DNA from: Ensifer sp. LCM 4579
GTDB lineage: Bacteria > Pseudomonadota > Alphaproteobacteria > Rhizobiales > Rhizobiaceae
Length of the DNA stretch: 46,689 bases
Assembly: GCF_001854885.1 (NCBI RefSeq)
Contig: NZ_MDDV01000005.1
Location: 143,586-190,274, forward strand
Reading direction: 5' to 3'
The translations under genes were made by a program, and so were the position numbers. Under the pieces are notes generated by a model. That model was not told the DNA's origin and did not search any database. It saw nothing but the letters and a program-made list of their open reading frames with translations. Below, piece by piece: positions 45,267 to 46,689 of the stretch; positions within the stretch are counted from its first letter, which is position 1; each line of letters starts with the position of its first letter.

Positions 45267-45689
45267 CGTAGCAAGAACCCTGCTTATGATCCGTCACGGT
45301 ATACTCTGCGACCATTTTGATCTCGGCAAAGTGCTTCAGGGCAAGTCGCCGGTTGCCGCATGGAAAGGGGGTACTTCCTTGCGTTTACATAAGGTTCGAA
45401 ATCAACTTCGGATGTCGATCGGGAGGGCCATGAAGTAGATGTCGTGCCCATCGGTATCCTGGATGGCCGCCGGAGGAGGTTCGGACCGCTACGTGGGTCG
45501 AACGCATTATGTAAGCCGCTTTTTAGACCTCGCTCTCCACAAGCGGACTGCCGGCTCACGGCCCCGAGGACGAAGCCATGCGAGCGGCTTCGTCCTCGGT
45601 CGGCAAGCGGACGAGGGACCCTTGCCGCAAAAATCCGATTGAAATCGGCCCCTTCTTGCGTTTGGATCTTGGCATAGTCGGGCCGCGCG
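45267..45689. other. Non-coding accessory stretch
   Basis: A 423-bp gap without a convincing gene. On the minus strand at about 45402-45480 there is a short protein-like tail, IQDTDGHDIYFMALPIDIRS and a stop, that resembles the end of a glyoxalase/VOC protein, with in-frame stops upstream. A 14-bp perfect hairpin is at 45564-45599. No promoter or RNA gene can be fixed here. Confidence 0.4.
45564..45599. other. 14-bp perfect hairpin
   Basis: The arms CCGAGGACGAAGCC and GGCTTCGTCCTCGG flank an 8-nt loop. There is no T-run on either side, so it is not an ordinary intrinsic terminator. It lies about 90 bp downstream of the stop of the saccharopine-dehydrogenase-family gene, which is on the minus strand. 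Confidence 0.6.
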
Positions 45690-46689
45690 TCAGCTCGCCG
45701 CGCGCTCGGCCTCATGCTTCTGCGCGTAATGGCGGCCGAAGCGGTTTGCGAGGAAGGTGTCGAGCGCGATATCCTCCTGGCGGACGAAGCCCTCGGTCGG
45801 GATCTTGCCTTCTGCCAGAAGGTCGAGCACGGCGCAGATGCTCCCGGCCGTGGTGATCTGGATGGCGCTTTGCATCCGCCCGGCGACGACACCGCTATAG
45901 ACCTTGTTGGCATAGGTTTCCTGAACCAGGTGCCCGTCGCGGAAGCCGGAAACGGTGACGAAGATGACCACGACGTCCTGAGTGGTGGTCGGCAGGGCGT
46001 TTTCCAGGATGTCCTTCAGGACCTCGCGGCGATGGCGCAGGCCGAGATCGTTCAGGAGCGCCTTGAAGATGGCGGCATGGCCGGGATAGCGGATCGTCTT
46101 GTAATTCAGCGTGCGAACCTTGCTCGCGAGCGTTTCGCAGAGCGTGCCGAGTCCGCCCGAGGTGTTGAAGGCCTCGTAGGTGACGCCGTCGAGCGAGAAT
46201 TCCTCGCGCGCTTCCATGGCCGGGACTTCGACCAGCGTGCCTTCGACGATGGCCTCGCAGGCCTCGATATACTCGTTGATGACCCCGTCCGTGCTCCAGG
46301 TCAGATTGTAGTTGAGCGCATTCGACGGATATTGCGGCAGGGCGCCGACGCGCATGCGCACACTTTCGAGCTTGTCGAAGCGCCTGGCGAGATCGTAGGC
46401 GACGATCGAGATGAAGCCGGGCGCAAGCCCGCATTGCGGGATGAAGGCGGAGTTGGCTTGTGCCGCGATCGCCTTGACCTGCCGGGTCGATTCGACGTCT
46501 TCCGTCAGATCGAGATAATGAATACCGGCTCTAGCGGCCGCCTCGGCGATCGCGACCGTCAGGTGAAACGGTGCGGCGCTCAACACCGCGAACCTGCCCT
46601 TGAGCAGATCCACGAGCGCTTGTCTGTCGGCGATGTCGATGACGGCCGACGAGATGGCGTCGTGCTTTGCGACTTCCTGCAATTGCTCG
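45690..46689 (-). CDS. Saccharopine dehydrogenase-family protein, 5' end outside the window
   Basis: The last 330 or more residues of a saccharopine dehydrogenase / carboxynorspermidine synthase-type NAD(P)-dependent reductase. The first Met in frame, near 46682, is internal, because the frame runs off the window and the Rossmann glycine motif is missing. Visible hallmarks are AVLSAAPFHLTVAIAEAAA, then YLDLTEDVESTR, PQCGLAPGFISIVAYDLARR and the middle-domain NYNLTWSTDGVINEYIEACE, with the C-terminal GVVAGRMQSAIQITTAGSIC. Members act in lysine or polyamine (homospermidine/norspermidine) metabolism; this one resembles the Lys1-like, carboxynorspermidine-dehydrogenase branch. The reaction is not decided here. 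It is on the minus strand, so it reads towards the accessory stretch. Confidence 0.85.
   Translation of the reverse strand, partial: EQLQEVAKHDAISSAVIDIADRQALVDLLKGRFAVLSAAPFHLTVAIAEAAARAGIHYLDLTEDVESTRQVKAIAAQANSAFIPQCGLAPGFISIVAYDLARRFDKLESVRMRVGALPQYPSNALNYNLTWSTDGVINEYIEACEAIVEGTLVEVPAMEAREEFSLDGVTYEAFNTSGGLGTLCETLASKVRTLNYKTIRYPGHAAIFKALLNDLGLRHRREVLKDILENALPTTTQDVVVIFVTVSGFRDGHLVQETYANKVYSGVVAGRMQSAIQITTAGSICAVLDLLAEGKIPTEGFVRQEDIALDTFLANRFGRHYAQKHEAERAAS

Noticed and set aside
45402..45480. Possible tail of a glyoxalase/VOC protein on the minus strand
   Set aside because: Only about 26 codons between stops; too short to call a pseudogene, and mentioned in the gap entry only.
45284..45913. 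A 209-codon open frame in the accessory stretch
   Set aside because: Its upstream third is out of frame with the saccharopine-dehydrogenase-family gene it overlaps, and the rest is Arg/Ser-rich without domain signs.

Overview
The window looks like a chromosomal segment of a Sinorhizobium/Ensifer-type alphaproteobacterium (Rhizobiaceae). The evidence is high GC content, the gene order hemC-hemD-mitofilin-like-hemY divergent from tsaD-gpsA, the sdhCDAB block, the mdh-sucCDAB block followed by lpd, the atpHAGDC operon, and rhizobial intergenic palindromic repeats. The genus assignment rests on recalled family and synteny knowledge, not on a database search.

Layout. 1-1001 is the 3' part of an MFS transporter. 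1021-7364 is a minus-strand heme cluster: hemC, hemD, a mitofilin-like membrane protein, hemY, a TerB-like protein and a class I glutamine amidotransferase. 7533-11155 is a plus-strand housekeeping run (tsaD, gpsA, YciI-like, EVE-domain protein, METTL20-like methyltransferase). 11162-11803 is a secreted basic protein with a CtrA-type site at its promoter. 12104-15536 is sdhCDAB with a strong terminator. 15786-18302 holds msrA, an Omp19-like lipoprotein and zapE. 18481-26154 is mdh-sucC-sucD-sucA-sucB. 26342-29671 is a LysE exporter, a secreted protein, an SDR and lpd. 29895-33776 holds a DUF2867-like protein, a TraB/GumN protein, xerC and an acyltransferase variant. 33837-34387 is an RHH/RelE-ParE toxin-antitoxin pair with a perfect operator. 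Then come tal, priA, a small membrane protein and atpHAGDC (38294-43363).

How the genes work together. Most of the window is central energy metabolism. It carries TCA-cycle enzymes from 2-oxoglutarate to malate oxidation (sucAB plus lpd, sucCD, sdhCDAB, mdh; fumarase is not here), the heme genes that supply cytochromes including the succinate dehydrogenase heme, and the F1 part of the ATP synthase.

The exceptional part is 43435-45690, between the atpC terminator and a saccharopine-dehydrogenase-family gene. A 543-bp group II intron, class C by its features, starts at the last T of the atpC terminator. It has lost nearly all of its reverse transcriptase, keeping only a C-terminal stub. Beside it lie a broken gene of unknown family, a Phd/VapC toxin-antitoxin pair with two operator palindromes, and about 0.5 kb of non-coding sequence with a 14-bp perfect hairpin. 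Other regulatory oddities are a terminator inside the atp operon between atpD and atpC, a hairpin that may bring a distant Shine-Dalgarno sequence close to the sucA start codon, and an 11-bp perfect inverted repeat upstream of mdh.
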